A stretch of DNA of 53,310 nt. It comes from CBFHOS01 sp965657645. GTDB taxonomy: Bacteria > Pseudomonadota > Alphaproteobacteria > Puniceispirillales > Puniceispirillaceae. The position numbers were made by a program, and so were the translations under genes. Below the pieces are notes generated by a model, which had not been told where the DNA came from, did not search any database, and saw only the letters and a program-made list of their open reading frames with translations. The DNA lies in NCBI GenBank assembly GCA_965657645.1, contig CBFHOS010000012.1:1-53310 (forward strand). The letters run 5' to 3'. Below are positions 52,798 through 53,310 of the stretch, piece after piece. Positions within the stretch are counted from its first letter, which is position 1. Each line of letters begins with the position of its first letter.

Positions 52798-52874
52798 GGG
52801 GGTGTAGCTCAGTTGGTTAGAGCGCTGGCCTGTCACGCCAGAGGCCGCGGGTTCGAGTCCCGTCACTCCCGCCA
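52798..52874 (+). tRNA. tRNA-Asp (anticodon GTC)
   Basis: Acceptor GGGGGTG pairs with CACTCCC, discriminator G, CCA encoded. The anticodon stem CTGGC/GCCAG encloses CTGTCAC, anticodon GTC. Confidence 0.96.
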
Positions 52875-53196
52875 TTTCCCTACATATCCTGTATATCCGA
52901 TGTAACTCCCGCCCGATCAGCGTTAAGTGCGCTCGTGCTATAGGTTTGCGCCGTTAAAATGTGTTTCATTAACGGTTATTTTAGACATTGGTGCGTAGGG
53001 TTATTTGTTACGCATTTTATTTGATTGTGATGTGGTCGCTTGTGACCCCAAACACAGAGATAAATAATCAGACAAATAATGAAACAAATTGAACATCTTC
53101 CAGCTCTATTCCGCACCGGCCTTGTGGTGGTGGTTATGACCAAATTCCGTGCCGCAGGAGGCCATTATTGCTTTTCAAATGCCGCCTAAAGGAATT
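52875..53196. other. Non-coding region between tRNA-Asp and the EamA gene (322 bp)
   Basis: Contains the inverted repeat CCGTTAA-N11-TTAACGG (52951-52975) followed by TTATTTT, a candidate tRNA terminator. A 36-codon frame at 53079-53189 (MKQIEHLPALF...) ends 7 bases before the EamA start but has no clear ribosome site. I see nothing else. Confidence 0.45.
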
Positions 53197-53310
53197 ATGC
53201 GCCGTGACGAGTTGCTGTTCCTCATCCTTTGGAGTTCCGGATATATAGGCGCCAAATATGGGTTGCCTCATGCTGGCACTTTTACATTGTTGTTTTGGCG
53301 TTACGCCTTG
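53197..53310 (+). CDS. EamA/DMT-family transporter, N-terminal fragment (cut by the window edge)
   Basis: Only 38 codons are visible: a first membrane helix with LLFLILWSSGYIGAKYG and then TLLFWRYAL. This pattern is typical of the first repeat of 10-helix drug/metabolite exporters (EamA, RhaT-like). AAAGGA precedes the ATG at 53197; an in-frame ATG at 53179 is possible. Substrate is unknown. Confidence 0.72.
   Translation, partial: MRRDELLFLILWSSGYIGAKYGLPHAGTFTLLFWRYAL

Noticed and set aside
52951..52975. Second CtrA box (TTAA ... TTAA)
   Set aside because: The spacer is 11 bases, not 7; the arms are better explained as a hairpin CCGTTAA/TTAACGG.

Overview
The window looks like a piece of an alphaproteobacterial chromosome, most likely from a marine lineage such as SAR116/Puniceispirillum (the clade is an inference; the class is well supported). 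Evidence for the class: a CtrA-type response regulator with a perfect TTAA-N7-TTAA box upstream, a GcrA cell-cycle regulator, 5-aminolevulinate synthase (C4 haem route), a GTTC-N7-GTTC SOS box before recA, the recA-alaS-icd order, and the tig-clpP-clpX-lon-hupB-tRNA order. Both strands are densely coded. No phage, insertion sequence, CRISPR array or rRNA is visible.

Layout. 1-0.8 kb: 3' end of a repeat-type surface protein. 0.8-11.7 kb: a galactoside-use locus. An AraC regulator faces a (+) operon of sugar-binding protein, two permeases, GH4 alpha-galactosidase, galT and galK. This converges on a (-) operon of the ABC ATPase and a GH42 beta-galactosidase; the two operons share one CTAG as stop codons on both strands. 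11.9-14.3 kb: hemH and hemA. 14.5-19.4 kb: a two-subunit, FDH1-like molybdenum/tungsten formate dehydrogenase plus a small DUF3553-like protein. 19.6-27.9 kb: ctrA, dksA, recA, alaS, icd and a LOG-family gene. 28-33.3 kb: a LysM protein, a phosphatidylserine-decarboxylase-like protein, a CDP-alcohol phosphotransferase, an orphan CoxL-like molybdoenzyme subunit and msrB. 33.4-42.6 kb: an EF-hand protein, an AroE-like dehydrogenase, gcrA, pepN, rhlE, an alpha/beta hydrolase and parE. 42.7-44.7 kb: glnB and glnA. 45-52.9 kb: tRNA-His, tRNA-Leu, tig, clpP, clpX, lon, hupB, tRNA-Val and tRNA-Asp. The window ends in the start of an EamA/DMT transporter.

How the parts work together. The galactoside locus would import alpha- and beta-galactosides, hydrolyse them in the cytoplasm and feed galactose into the first two Leloir steps (no galE or galM is here). 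ctrA, gcrA, clpXP and lon are the core of the alphaproteobacterial cell-cycle and proteolysis circuit. clpP and lon each have a heat-shock (RpoH) promoter candidate.

Most notable oddities: a Psd-family protein whose pyruvoyl-forming Gly-Ser is Ala-Gly while a Gly-Ser sits about 30 residues earlier; a CtrA with a C-terminal tail of about 77 residues and no terminal Ala-Ala; a trigger factor with a His-Asp repeat and a one-base frameshift in its Ala/Lys tail; a tig terminator whose 3' arm is also the -35 of the clpP heat-shock promoter; AraC-spaced TCCGGA direct repeats; and 15-bp repeats before the AroE-like gene. I did not see a wholly new multi-gene system.
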